Source of the DNA: an uncultured Pelagibacteraceae bacterium | Lineage (GTDB): Bacteria; Pseudomonadota; Alphaproteobacteria; Pelagibacterales; Pelagibacteraceae | DNA: 64,000 bases | Direction of reading: 5' to 3' | NCBI GenBank assembly: GCA_902574695.1 | Contig: CACGON010000002.1 | Coordinates: forward strand, 45,001 to 109,000 | Part shown: in pieces, positions 27,104-35,950 of the stretch | Position numbering within the stretch: the stretch's first letter is position 1 | Layout: each line of letters begins with the position of its first letter | Made by a program: the position numbers and the translations under genes | The notes under the pieces: model-generated | Databases searched by the model: none | The model's input: only the letters and a program-made list of their open reading frames with translations | Told to the model about the DNA's origin: nothing

Positions 27104-27681
27104 TGAATAAAAAGATTGCTATTCAATTAGGAATAATATTATTAATAATTTTAATAACATTTTCTACGTATTATTTTTTTTTTAATAAATTACCAATTGT
27201 TGAAGAAAATAAAATTATTTCAGAAAATGAGATTGGAAATAGAATTGTTGATTTAAAGTATGTTGCAACAGATAAAGAAAATAATACTTACGTTATAATA
27301 TCAGAATTTGGAAAAATTTCTGATGATGATCAAAATGTATTATATCTTGATACTGTTAAAGCAGAAATAAACATTCAGGATTCTGGAATTTTTTTAATTT
27401 ATTCTGATAGGGCAGAATACGATAAAGTAAGTTTGAACACTTTTTTTTACGATAATGTAAAATTAGTTCATGAAGATAATATAATATTGAGTAATAAAAT
27501 TTTTTTAAATTATTTAGATAAAAAAGTTAAAATTACGGAAAATGTGATCTATACAGGCAATAAAAATAAGCTATTTGCAGATGCAGTGGATGTAGATCTT
27601 ATAACTAAAATTTCTAAGATTTATATGATAGAAGATGAAAAAAAAGTAAAAGTTAAAATGGTTATAAATGGCAATAATTAA
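27100..27681 (+). CDS. lptC: LPS export protein LptC
   Basis: Bitopic inner-membrane protein bridging the LptBFG transporter to the periplasmic LPS conduit. One N-terminal membrane helix (about 8-28) is followed by a periplasmic beta-rich domain with repeated patterns such as YSDRAEYD and ITENVIYTGNKNKLFAD. Length 193. The sequence is poorly conserved, so position between kdsD and lptB is important to the call. The lptA gene that normally follows is missing; the next start, lptB, already overlaps this gene by 14 nt. Confidence 0.85.
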   Translation: MMNKKIAIQLGIILLIILITFSTYYFFFNKLPIVEENKIISENEIGNRIVDLKYVATDKENNTYVIISEFGKISDDDQNVLYLDTVKAEINIQDSGIFLIYSDRAEYDKVSLNTFFYDNVKLVHEDNIILSNKIFLNYLDKKVKITENVIYTGNKNKLFADAVDVDLITKISKIYMIEDEKKVKVKMVINGNN

Positions 27682-28444
27682 AAAATTTAGAATAAAATCG
27701 TTTAAAAAAAATGAAACCCTGCTGGAACTTAAGAATATTTCAAAATCATTTGGTGATAGAAAAATTCTTGAGAATATATCTTTAAAGGTAAACCGTGGGG
27801 AAATTTTAGGATTATTAGGGCCAAATGGTGCTGGTAAATCAACAATATTTAATTTGATAACAGGCCTTATTAAGCCCGAATATGGAAAAATTTTGTTTGG
27901 TACAAAAGATGCAACTGAGTTTCCAATTTATATGCGTACTAAGGAATTTAAAATTGGTTATGTGCCACAATATGGAGGATACTTTTCTGATTTAACCGCC
28001 TATGAAAATTTAAAGGCAATTGCTCAAATTTTAATAAAAGATCAAAGAGAACAGAACAGTAAAATTGAATATTTAATTTCAAAATTTGAGCTTGATTATG
28101 TCAGAAATATTAAGTCTTCTTATTTATCAGGTGGTCAAAAAAAAAAATTAGTAATAGCACTTGCATTACTAGGCGATCCAAAAATTTTACTTTTAGATGA
28201 GTGTTTTGCGGCTCTAGATGTATTAACTATTCAAATGTTACAAAAAATAATTGTAAATTTACAAACAGAGGAAAGAATTGGTATCATAATTTGTGATCAT
28301 CAAGCGAGAGACTTATTATCTTGTGTAGATGTGGCAATGATCTTATCAAATTGTAAAATTATTGCTCAAGGCACTCCCAAAGAGCTTGTTAATAATATTG
28401 AGGCAAGAAATGCATATTTCGGTGATACTTTTAAAATTAATTAA
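27668..28444 (+). CDS. lptB: LPS export ABC transporter ATP-binding protein
   Basis: ATPase that powers LPS extraction from the inner membrane with LptF and LptG. Walker A is GPNGAGKS (51-58), the signature is YLSGGQKKK, and Walker B is LLLDECFAALD. LptB normally reads DEPFAGVD; the catalytic Glu is kept but the Pro is Cys. The LptB-type tail GTPKELVNN...AYFGDTF is present. Length 258. Overlap with lptC suggests coupled translation. Confidence 0.93.
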   Translation: MAIIKKFRIKSFKKNETLLELKNISKSFGDRKILENISLKVNRGEILGLLGPNGAGKSTIFNLITGLIKPEYGKILFGTKDATEFPIYMRTKEFKIGYVPQYGGYFSDLTAYENLKAIAQILIKDQREQNSKIEYLISKFELDYVRNIKSSYLSGGQKKKLVIALALLGDPKILLLDECFAALDVLTIQMLQKIIVNLQTEERIGIIICDHQARDLLSCVDVAMILSNCKIIAQGTPKELVNNIEARNAYFGDTFKIN

Positions 28445-28450
28445 TCTTAA

Positions 28451-29782
28451 ATGTCAAAAAAATACATTGAAATTTATAAAAAAATAAAAAAATTTCATAA
28501 GAATATAACAGTAGATGGTGATAAAAGTATTTCAATTAGATGGGCTCTTCTTGCATCTCAATCTTTAGGCATATCAAAAGCTAAAAATCTTTTAAAATCT
28601 GAAGATGTTGTAAATACATTAAAATGTTTAAAGCAATTGGGGGTAAATATTGTTTCTAAAAAGAATACATGTTTAATTTATGGGCTAGGAATTAATGGTT
28701 TTAAATATAAAAGTAATATTACTCTTAACGCTGGTAACTCAGGAACACTCGGAAGATTGATTTTACCACTGTTAATAAAATCTCCTTATAAAATAAAAAT
28801 TGTTGGTGATAAAAGTTTATCAAAAAGAGATTTTTCTAGAGTTATGACTCCGTTAAAAGAAATGGGTGTTAATTTCTATCCAAAAAATAAAAGCACTTTG
28901 CCCATATATATTAAAGGAAGTGAATACCTAAGACCAATTACTTATATGGAAAAAAAAGGCTCTGCTCAATGTAAAAGTTGTGTAATGCTGTCTTCTTTAA
29001 ACGTTCCAGGAGATACCATTATAAAAGCTAAAAAATCTAGAGATCACACAGAAAGAATGTTTAAAAATTTAAAATTACCAATTAAATTAAATAAGAGTAA
29101 AAACTTTGATTATATTAAATTATCTAGTCCAAAAAGGATTAACAAACTTAATATGACTATTCCTGGTGATATTAGTTCAGCTGCATTTTTTATTGTACTT
29201 ACAATTCTTTCAGATAACTCAAAAATAGTTTTAAAGAATATAAATATTAATTCTTCCAGAATTGGTATTATTAAAATTTTAAAAAAAATGGGTGCAAAAA
29301 TAAAATTAAAAAATATAAAAATTCAAAACGGAGAAAAAGTTTCGGATATTTTTGTGAAAAGTACGAAAAATTTACGTGGTATAAACTGTCCAACAAGTTT
29401 GAACTCAAGTGCGATAGACGAGTTTTTAATTATATTTTTAGTTGCAGCAAAAGCAAAAGGTATTTCTTATTTTAAAAATTTGTCAGAGTTGAATCAAAAA
29501 GAAAGTCCAAGATTAAAAATTGCTACACGAATACTAAAATTAATGAATGTCAAAGTAAAAGCAAATGAAAATTCTATAGTTATATTTGGTAACCCGAAAC
29601 TTAATCTTAAAAAAAAAATAATAATAGATAATTATTTAAAAGATCACAGAATTATGATGATGTCAGTTATATCTGCTTTATCTTTTGGAGGAGTGTGGAA
29701 AATATTTGATCCAGACTCAGTTAAGACATCTTTTCCATCATTTTTAGGAATTATAAAAAAACTTGGGGCTAATATTAAATGA
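28451..29782 (+). CDS. aroA: 3-phosphoshikimate 1-carboxyvinyltransferase
   Basis: EPSP synthase, sixth step of the shikimate pathway. DGDKSISIRW (about 21-30) binds shikimate phosphate; LNAGNSGTLGR is the PEP loop; RDHTERMF and the C-terminal DHRIMMM are conserved. The loop and the SAQCKSC stretch look more like class II enzymes such as the CP4 type than the E. coli class I type; that sub-class is inferred. Length 443. Only 6 nt after lptB, and 4-nt overlap with cmk. Confidence 0.95.
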   Translation: MSKKYIEIYKKIKKFHKNITVDGDKSISIRWALLASQSLGISKAKNLLKSEDVVNTLKCLKQLGVNIVSKKNTCLIYGLGINGFKYKSNITLNAGNSGTLGRLILPLLIKSPYKIKIVGDKSLSKRDFSRVMTPLKEMGVNFYPKNKSTLPIYIKGSEYLRPITYMEKKGSAQCKSCVMLSSLNVPGDTIIKAKKSRDHTERMFKNLKLPIKLNKSKNFDYIKLSSPKRINKLNMTIPGDISSAAFFIVLTILSDNSKIVLKNININSSRIGIIKILKKMGAKIKLKNIKIQNGEKVSDIFVKSTKNLRGINCPTSLNSSAIDEFLIIFLVAAKAKGISYFKNLSELNQKESPRLKIATRILKLMNVKVKANENSIVIFGNPKLNLKKKIIIDNYLKDHRIMMMSVISALSFGGVWKIFDPDSVKTSFPSFLGIIKKLGANIK

Positions 29783-30447
29783 AGAAATTTAAACAAAAAA
29801 TTAAGGTAGCAATTGACTCGCCTGCTGCTGCAGGAGCTGGAACTATTGCTAAAGCAATATCAAAACATTTTAATTTATTGTATTTGGATACTGGAAAAAT
29901 ATATAGATATATAGCATTATTAAAGTTAAAAAATAAAAAAAATTTTACTTATAAATTTTTAAAAATAAAAATCAAAAACTTAAAACTTGAAGATTTAAAT
30001 AAAAAAATATTATCAAATGACGAAATAGGTATTATGGCGTCAGATTTAGCAAAAAATTTGACTATAAGGAAAATGGTTCATAGTTTTCAAATAAAGTGTG
30101 CATATTATTTTCCAAAAAAATATAATGGATCATGTCTTGATGGTAGAGATATAACTTATAAAATTATCCCTGACGCTGAATTTAAATTTTTCGTAACTGC
30201 GAATACAAAAGTTAGAGCATTAAGAAGATTTAAGGAGTTAAAACAATATAAAAAAAAAGTTGATTATAAAAATGTTTTAAAAAACATCAAAAAACGTGAT
30301 AATAGCGACTATAATAGGCGCATATCTCCGTTAAAAAAAACACATGATTCTGTCTTGATTAATACCTCAAATTTAACTAAAAGGGCATGCTTTTTAAAAA
30401 TAAAAAAAATAATGGATAAAAAACTAAAAATTAATGGAAATTTATAA
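29779..30447 (+). CDS. cmk: Cytidylate kinase with altered P-loop
   Basis: Phosphorylates CMP and dCMP. The rest of the family signature is present: LDTGKIYR (35-42), LDGRDIT (about 114-120) and RDNSDYNRRISPLK near 174-187 with R, D, D and R in place. The P-loop, normally GPxGSGKGT, reads S-P-A-A-A-G-A-G-T (14-22): the lysine that contacts ATP phosphates is Ala20 (codon 29836-29838). Length 222 and its conserved place between aroA and rpsA argue for a working gene. Whether the kinase is fully active is open. Confidence 0.9.
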   Translation: MKKFKQKIKVAIDSPAAAGAGTIAKAISKHFNLLYLDTGKIYRYIALLKLKNKKNFTYKFLKIKIKNLKLEDLNKKILSNDEIGIMASDLAKNLTIRKMVHSFQIKCAYYFPKKYNGSCLDGRDITYKIIPDAEFKFFVTANTKVRALRRFKELKQYKKKVDYKNVLKNIKKRDNSDYNRRISPLKKTHDSVLINTSNLTKRACFLKIKKIMDKKLKINGNL

Positions 30448-32170
30448 TTCGTTAGAGACTCAAGCATCAAAAGAATTCAAAGAACTTCTCAATGGACAGT
30501 TATCTAAAACAAAGAACCTTGCTGAAGGAAAAATTATAGAAGGAAAAGTTACTAAAATATCAGAAAAGTTTATCTTTCTATTTATAGAGGGACTAAAATC
30601 AGAACCAGTGGTTGATGTAAACGAGATAAAATCTTTAGGTCTTTTAGAAAGTATAAAGGTTGGAAGCAAACTATCAGTACTATTGGAAAGAATTGAAGAT
30701 AAAAACGGAGAAGTGATTGTTTCAGCAAGTAAAGCTCTTAAAATAAAAGGATGGGATAAATTAGTAAACGCTTTTGAAAAAAATGAACCTATAATGGGTA
30801 AAATTACAAGCAAATGTAAGGGCGGTGTGATTGTAGAACATTTAGATACGGGCTCCCTAATGTTCTGTCCAGGATCTCAAATTTCAGATAAACCATTAAA
30901 AGATATTTCACATCTAATGAATGAACCTCAAAAATTTGCTCTTATAAAATTAGATAAAGTAAGAGGAAATGCTTGTGTTTCTAGGAGACAAATTATCTCT
31001 GTAAATAAAAAAGAGGATAGAGCAAAAATAATTGAAAAATACAAAGTTGGTGATGTTATAAAAAATGCTATTGTTAAAGGATATAGTAGTTTTGGATGTT
31101 TTTTTGATGTCAATTCTGAACTTGATGTTTTAGTTCATACATCTGAACTATCTTATTCAAGAGTAAACCATCCTGAGGAACTTTTAAGCATTGGAGCAAA
31201 ACATGATCTTTTGATTATTTCAGTCGATAAAGATAAACAACAAGTAGGATGTTCAATTAAACAACTTTCACCTGACCCATTTGAACATATTACCAATTAT
31301 GAACTTAATAAAGAATATAAAGTTAAAGTTGTCAAATTAATGGACTTTGGTGCATTTTGTGAATTAGAACCTGGATTAACAACTTTGCTTCACTCAAGCG
31401 AGCTTAGCTGGACTAAAAAAAATCCATCGGCCAAAAAAATGTTTAAAATTGGAGATGAAATTTCGTGCGTAATAACTGAGATAGATCAAGAAAAAAGAAG
31501 AGTCTCAATATCTCATAGGTTAACACAAGAAAATCCTTTCACAGTGCTTGAAAAAAACTATCCTGTTGACTCAGAAGTTGAAGGAGTCATAAGCAGTATA
31601 AATGATTATGCAATTTATTTAAAAATTGACGGTTTCGATATTGATGGTTTTTTACATGCTAACGATCTTACATATGACAAAAACCCTGAGGAAGAGATAA
31701 AAAAATTTAAAAAAGGAGATAAGCTTAAAGTAAAAGTCTTAGAGATTAAAGCTGATCAGCAAAAATTAAGAATAGGTTTAAAACAAAATCAACCAGATCC
31801 TTTTGAGTGGTTTAAAGATAAAAAAGTTAATGATGCAATTACAGTTAAAATTATCAATACTGACAACAGAGGCTTAATTGTTCAACCAGAGGGTAGCAAA
31901 ATAGAATTGCAAATTAAAAAATCGCAAATTGCTATAAATGCTGCAGATGCAAGACCATCTAGGTTTATAAATGGAGATAGAATTGACGCTGCCATACAGG
32001 AGATTGATATAAAAAAGAGAAAAGTATCATTAAGTATTAAACTATTAGAGGAATTACAAAATAAAAAAGCCTTGGAGATGGGGTCAGATCCTCTTTCAGG
32101 AAGACAGCTTCCATTTTCGTCTCTCTCAGATAAACTAGAAAAAAAAGATAAGAAGAAAAAGAAAGAATAA
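30434..32170 (+). CDS. rpsA: 30S ribosomal protein S1
   Basis: Binds mRNA and helps start translation on the 30S subunit. Six S1 RNA-binding domains follow each other (from about 28-100 to 460-540), visible as repeats such as GKVTKISEKFIFL, VKGYSSFGCFFDV, VKLMDFGAFCELEPG and ISSINDYAIYL. Length 578 is typical. The Lys-rich tail is normal. It overlaps cmk by 14 nt. S1 may matter here because many genes lack clear Shine-Dalgarno sequences. Confidence 0.97.
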   Translation: MEIYNSLETQASKEFKELLNGQLSKTKNLAEGKIIEGKVTKISEKFIFLFIEGLKSEPVVDVNEIKSLGLLESIKVGSKLSVLLERIEDKNGEVIVSASKALKIKGWDKLVNAFEKNEPIMGKITSKCKGGVIVEHLDTGSLMFCPGSQISDKPLKDISHLMNEPQKFALIKLDKVRGNACVSRRQIISVNKKEDRAKIIEKYKVGDVIKNAIVKGYSSFGCFFDVNSELDVLVHTSELSYSRVNHPEELLSIGAKHDLLIISVDKDKQQVGCSIKQLSPDPFEHITNYELNKEYKVKVVKLMDFGAFCELEPGLTTLLHSSELSWTKKNPSAKKMFKIGDEISCVITEIDQEKRRVSISHRLTQENPFTVLEKNYPVDSEVEGVISSINDYAIYLKIDGFDIDGFLHANDLTYDKNPEEEIKKFKKGDKLKVKVLEIKADQQKLRIGLKQNQPDPFEWFKDKKVNDAITVKIINTDNRGLIVQPEGSKIELQIKKSQIAINAADARPSRFINGDRIDAAIQEIDIKKRKVSLSIKLLEELQNKKALEMGSDPLSGRQLPFSSLSDKLEKKDKKKKKE

Positions 32171-32176
32171 AAAAAA

Positions 32177-32470
32177 TTGGCAATAGTTAAATCTAAACTT
32201 TTAAAGAAACTATCCAAAAACCATCCTAATTTTTATAAAAAAGACATCGAAAAATTTTTTGATATAATTCTTTCTGAAATAAAATACTCGCTAAAAAGAG
32301 AAGAAAGAGTTGAGTTAAGAGGCTTTGGAACATGGTCAACCCATGTTCAAAAGGCTCGTATTTCGAGAAATCCAAAAACAGGAGAAAAAGTAAACACCCC
32401 TGAAAAAAAGACTATTCATTTCAAAATGGGTAAAGAGTTATTTAATAGAATTAATAATGAGAATAAATAA
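32177..32470 (+). CDS. ihfB: Integration host factor subunit beta
   Basis: HU/IHF family DNA-bending protein of 97 residues. The signature GFGTWSTHVQKARISRNPKT (about 48-67) includes the proline and basic residues that insert into DNA. Location directly after rpsA is the classical ihfB place. The start is a TTG codon at 32177; no other in-frame start would keep the conserved N-terminus (MAIVKSKLLKKL). A TTG start and no Shine-Dalgarno suggest low or coupled expression. A separate ihfA should exist elsewhere. Confidence 0.9.
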   Translation: MAIVKSKLLKKLSKNHPNFYKKDIEKFFDIILSEIKYSLKREERVELRGFGTWSTHVQKARISRNPKTGEKVNTPEKKTIHFKMGKELFNRINNENK

Positions 32471-33140
32471 AAAAAAAATATTTATTGCTTGTGACACCAC
32501 AAAGATCGCAAAAGTAAAAAAAATTATTAAAAACTCTCAAAACCAAAAGTTAATAATTGGCTATAAATTTGGTTTAGAATTTTTAAATTCAAGAAATGGA
32601 AGAAAATTTATTAAAAGTTTAAAAAATAAAAAAATTTTCTTAGATGTAAAATTGAACGATATACCTAATACAATGAAATCTGCATTACTTGCATTAAAAG
32701 ATCTTAGACCGAATTATTTAACTGTACACATAAGCTCTGGATTACAAGCCTTGAAAGCTGTTAAGAAGGTTTCAAAAAAAATTAAGATTGTTGGTGTAAC
32801 TACGCTTACCTCTCTTGATAATAAAAATCTAAAAGAAATTGGGTATAATAAATCAGTTAAGGAATTAGTAAAACATCAGGCTAAACTAGCAAAAAAAGCA
32901 AAACTAGATGCATTAGTTTGCAGTGTACATGAAGTAAAACATGTAAAGAAATATTTCAAAAAAGAAATAATAACCCCGGGTATAAGTTTTAAGAATGCTA
33001 ATAGTGATCAAAAAAGAATTACATCGCCATACGATGCTTTTTATAAATATAAGAGTGATTGGTTGGTAATTGGAAGATCGCTTACAAAGGGAAACATTCA
33101 AAAAAATTTGAATTACCTAATATCTCAGATTAAAAGCTAA
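32457..33140 (+). CDS. pyrF: Orotidine-5'-phosphate decarboxylase
   Basis: Final step of UMP synthesis. The active-site array is FLDVKLNDIPNT (about 61-72), with the catalytic D-x-K-x-x-D. TVHISSG, ITPGIS and VIGRSLTKG give the phosphate-binding end. Length 227. It overlaps ihfB by 14 nt and ends the plus-strand run. The order rpsA-ihfB-pyrF is frequent in proteobacteria. Confidence 0.94.
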   Translation: MRINKKKIFIACDTTKIAKVKKIIKNSQNQKLIIGYKFGLEFLNSRNGRKFIKSLKNKKIFLDVKLNDIPNTMKSALLALKDLRPNYLTVHISSGLQALKAVKKVSKKIKIVGVTTLTSLDNKNLKEIGYNKSVKELVKHQAKLAKKAKLDALVCSVHEVKHVKKYFKKEIITPGISFKNANSDQKRITSPYDAFYKYKSDWLVIGRSLTKGNIQKNLNYLISQIKS

Positions 33141-33146
33141 TAAATT

Positions 33147-33773
33147 TTAGTATTGTATTGGCTCATCATCAATAGATCTCCATAAATACCAAGTAGCAAC
33201 TGAACAGTAAGGCGAAAACTTTTTATTTAGTTTTGAGACAAAAGATTTTGGAGGTAAATATTTTTTTTTATAATTGTTTGAAATCGCTCTTAACAGACCA
33301 ATATCTTGTATTGGCCAAATATTATTTCTATTAAAAGTAAAAAGTAAAATCATTTCAGCTGACCAACGACCTATCTGCCTTAGACCTGATAAATAAACTA
33401 TCGCTTCTTCATCGCTCATATTTTTAATGAGTTTTGGATTAAATTCATTATTTAAAAATTTTTTTGCAAGTTCTTTAATTCCTTTTACCTTTTGTCTACT
33501 TAGGCCACATTTTTTCAGTTGGTTAGCAGTTTTTTTGTTTATGATATTAGGTTTAATTTTTCCTTTACAAATTCTTTTAAATTTCAAAAAAACAGCATCT
33601 GCTGCTGCTACGCTAATTTGTTGACCTATAATACTTTTGCATAAAGAAAAAAAAATATCTCCTCTAGTTGAAAGTGTCTTATCATTATATTTTTTAATCA
33701 ATTTTTTCATCACAAGATCTTTTGACGAAAGATACCGTACTGCTTTATTCCAATAATAAGGTTTTTTACTCAT
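33147..33773 (-). CDS. DNA-3-methyladenine glycosylase (AlkA-type HhH-GPD)
   Basis: Base-excision repair enzyme removing alkylated purines. The helix-hairpin-helix LSGLRQIGRWSAEMILLF (about 129-146, shown to 18 residues) is followed by the catalytic aspartate in IWPIQDIGLL (about 153-162). Length 208 is the short form lacking the AlkA N-terminal domain. Starts inside the 3' end of the exporter gene by 8 nt. Confidence 0.88.
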   Translation of the reverse strand: MSKKPYYWNKAVRYLSSKDLVMKKLIKKYNDKTLSTRGDIFFSLCKSIIGQQISVAAADAVFLKFKRICKGKIKPNIINKKTANQLKKCGLSRQKVKGIKELAKKFLNNEFNPKLIKNMSDEEAIVYLSGLRQIGRWSAEMILLFTFNRNNIWPIQDIGLLRAISNNYKKKYLPPKSFVSKLNKKFSPYCSVATWYLWRSIDDEPIQY

Positions 33774-34647
33774 GACGTGCTGGTGTGGGTGCTCCTTTAA
33801 GTATAATCTCCCTTCTAAAAATTATTATTGAAGATGTGATGACTAATAAAGCTCCAAATAGTGTTTTAACTGATGGTATTTCACCCCATATTAAAAATCC
33901 AAAAACAATTGCAAAAACTAATGCAAGATATTTTAAAGGAGTGACAAGCGAAACCTCAGAAAGTTTGTATGATTGACTTAGCCATAAATTGGCAACACCT
34001 CCAAAAAAACCAATCATTGATAACAGTATTAGATCCATTAAGTCTGGCATTAACCAGCCAAATGGAAGTGTTACTAAACCTGCAACAGTTATTGCTGCTG
34101 AAAAAAATAGTGAAATCAACCACACCGGTTCTGTTGATGATAATTGTCTGATTGATATAGCAACATAAGACATTCCTAAAACAAATATGACTGGAAAAAT
34201 GTAATAAATATTTAATGAGCTAAGACCAGGTTCAGATATAATTAAAATTCCTATAAAACCAACTAAAACTGCTAACCATCTAAAATACCCTACTTTTTCA
34301 CTTAAGAAAAATATAGAAAAAATTGTAGTAAAAATTGGAGCTGCAAATGAAATACTTACAACAGTTGCCAAAGGTAAATTTCTCAAAGCAGTAAATATTG
34401 ATAGCAATGCCGCCAAACCTACTAAACATCTTGATAAATGTAAAAAAGGTCGTTTGGTAATATAAAAATTTTTAATTCTATCTTTTGGAATTACGAAATA
34501 ATAAAAAACTATTCCAAAAAAGCCTCTAAAAAATATCACCTGGCCTAATGGATAATTATCTGACCACTTTACCAATAAATCCATTATAGAAAAGGCACAA
34601 ACAGACAGAAACATGTACAAAAAGCCTAATTGATTTTTAGATAACAT
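33766..34647 (-). CDS. EamA/DMT family transporter
   Basis: Membrane protein of 293 residues with about ten helices made of two EamA repeats (about 8-140 and 150-280). Members of the family move amino acids, nucleotides or other small metabolites. The substrate cannot be read from sequence. It is divergent from msrA over 34 nt and precedes the AlkA-type gene. Confidence 0.87.
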   Translation of the reverse strand: MLSKNQLGFLYMFLSVCAFSIMDLLVKWSDNYPLGQVIFFRGFFGIVFYYFVIPKDRIKNFYITKRPFLHLSRCLVGLAALLSIFTALRNLPLATVVSISFAAPIFTTIFSIFFLSEKVGYFRWLAVLVGFIGILIISEPGLSSLNIYYIFPVIFVLGMSYVAISIRQLSSTEPVWLISLFFSAAITVAGLVTLPFGWLMPDLMDLILLSMIGFFGGVANLWLSQSYKLSEVSLVTPLKYLALVFAIVFGFLIWGEIPSVKTLFGALLVITSSIIIFRREIILKGAPTPARHE

Positions 34648-34681
34648 AAGTTTAACTTTAGATTAATAAACATAATAATCA

Positions 34682-35125
34682 ATGGAAATAGCAGTATTAG
34701 CATGTGGATGTTTTTGGGGACCAGAAATTAAATTTAGTAAGCTCGAAGGAGTTTATAGAACAGAAGTTGGATATTGTGGAGGAGATAGTTCAAAGACTAA
34801 CTATGAGGAAGTTTGCACAGGTAATACTAATCATGCAGAGGTAGTAAAATTAGAATTTGATCCAAATAAAATATCTTATAATCAAATACTAGAGTTCTTT
34901 TTTAAAATTCATGATCCAACTACACTCAATTCACAAGGCCCAGATTTTGGGACACAGTATAGAAGTGAAATATTTTACTTGAATAAGGATCAAAAAAGAA
35001 TTGCGGAGGAAATTTTTAATAAGTTTAATACTCAACTTTCAGGAAAAGTAGTTACTAAAATATCATTATTAAAAAATTATTGTGCTGCAGAGGAATACCA
35101 TCAAAAATATTTAGAAAAAAATTAA
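34682..35125 (+). CDS. msrA: Peptide-methionine (S)-S-oxide reductase
   Basis: Repairs oxidised methionine (S form). The active site is GCFWG (9-13) with catalytic C10, and the start is unusually close to it. GYCGG, EVCTGNTNHAE and DPTTLNSQGPDFGTQYRS are typical. A likely resolving cysteine lies near the end (KNYCAAEEYHQ). Length 147 is short, close to a minimal MsrA. The next gene starts right after its stop. Confidence 0.93.
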   Translation: MEIAVLACGCFWGPEIKFSKLEGVYRTEVGYCGGDSSKTNYEEVCTGNTNHAEVVKLEFDPNKISYNQILEFFFKIHDPTTLNSQGPDFGTQYRSEIFYLNKDQKRIAEEIFNKFNTQLSGKVVTKISLLKNYCAAEEYHQKYLEKN

Positions 35126-35950
35126 ATGAGCATAGTTACTACCGATTGGCTTTATGAAAATTTAAATAATGTAAAAATTATTGATAGTACTTGGCATATG
35201 CCAAAAACGAAACGAGATGGTTATAAAGAGTATTTAAAAAGCCATATTAAAAATTCATTATTTTTTGATATTGATGAATGCTCGAAGAAAAATACAGATC
35301 TACCTCATATGTTAGTTGATCAAAGCGAGTGGGAAAAAATTGTATCTAATATGGGAATAAGAAATGACGATTTAATTGTAATTTATGATAATTCTGATCT
35401 AATAAGCTCATGTAGATGTTGGTACAATTTTATATACTTTGGTCATAATCCAAAACTTATAAAAATTTTAAATGGTGGATTAAGAAAATGGAAAAGGGAA
35501 AACAAAGAAACTACTGAAAAACTCCAAGATATTAAAAAAACTAAATATTCTGCCCATGAGTTAAAATATTTGGTGAAAAACAAAAAACAAATCGACAAAA
35601 ATATTTCTGAGTCAAAATTTAAAGTAATTGATGCAAGGAGTTTAAATAGATTTAAAGGTTTAGAAGATGAGCCGAGAAAAGGTTTAAGATCAGGATCAAT
35701 AGAAAATTCATATTGCTTGCCATTTAATGAATGTATTAATAATAATACAAATGAATTTCTAGATAGCCAAAAATTAGAGGAAAAATTCAAAAAAATTATA
35801 AATGATACTAAAAATATAAATATAGTATTTACTTGTGGATCCGGGATTACAGCTGCTGTTTTGGCTTTTGCATTATTTTTAGTAAATAATAAATATTTAC
35901 CAATTATTTATGATGGATCTTGGAGTGAATATGGTAAATATCCATCATGA
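35126..35950 (+). CDS. Sulfurtransferase, two rhodanese domains (SseA-like)
   Basis: Likely 3-mercaptopyruvate or thiosulfate sulfurtransferase. The N-terminal inactive rhodanese domain covers about 5-125; the C-terminal active one (about 150-273) has the loop CGSGITA with the catalytic cysteine. CGSG is the mercaptopyruvate sulfurtransferase type. Length 274. It begins at the base after the msrA stop and overlaps the adaptor gene by 4 nt. Confidence 0.9.
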   Translation: MSIVTTDWLYENLNNVKIIDSTWHMPKTKRDGYKEYLKSHIKNSLFFDIDECSKKNTDLPHMLVDQSEWEKIVSNMGIRNDDLIVIYDNSDLISSCRCWYNFIYFGHNPKLIKILNGGLRKWKRENKETTEKLQDIKKTKYSAHELKYLVKNKKQIDKNISESKFKVIDARSLNRFKGLEDEPRKGLRSGSIENSYCLPFNECINNNTNEFLDSQKLEEKFKKIINDTKNINIVFTCGSGITAAVLAFALFLVNNKYLPIIYDGSWSEYGKYPS

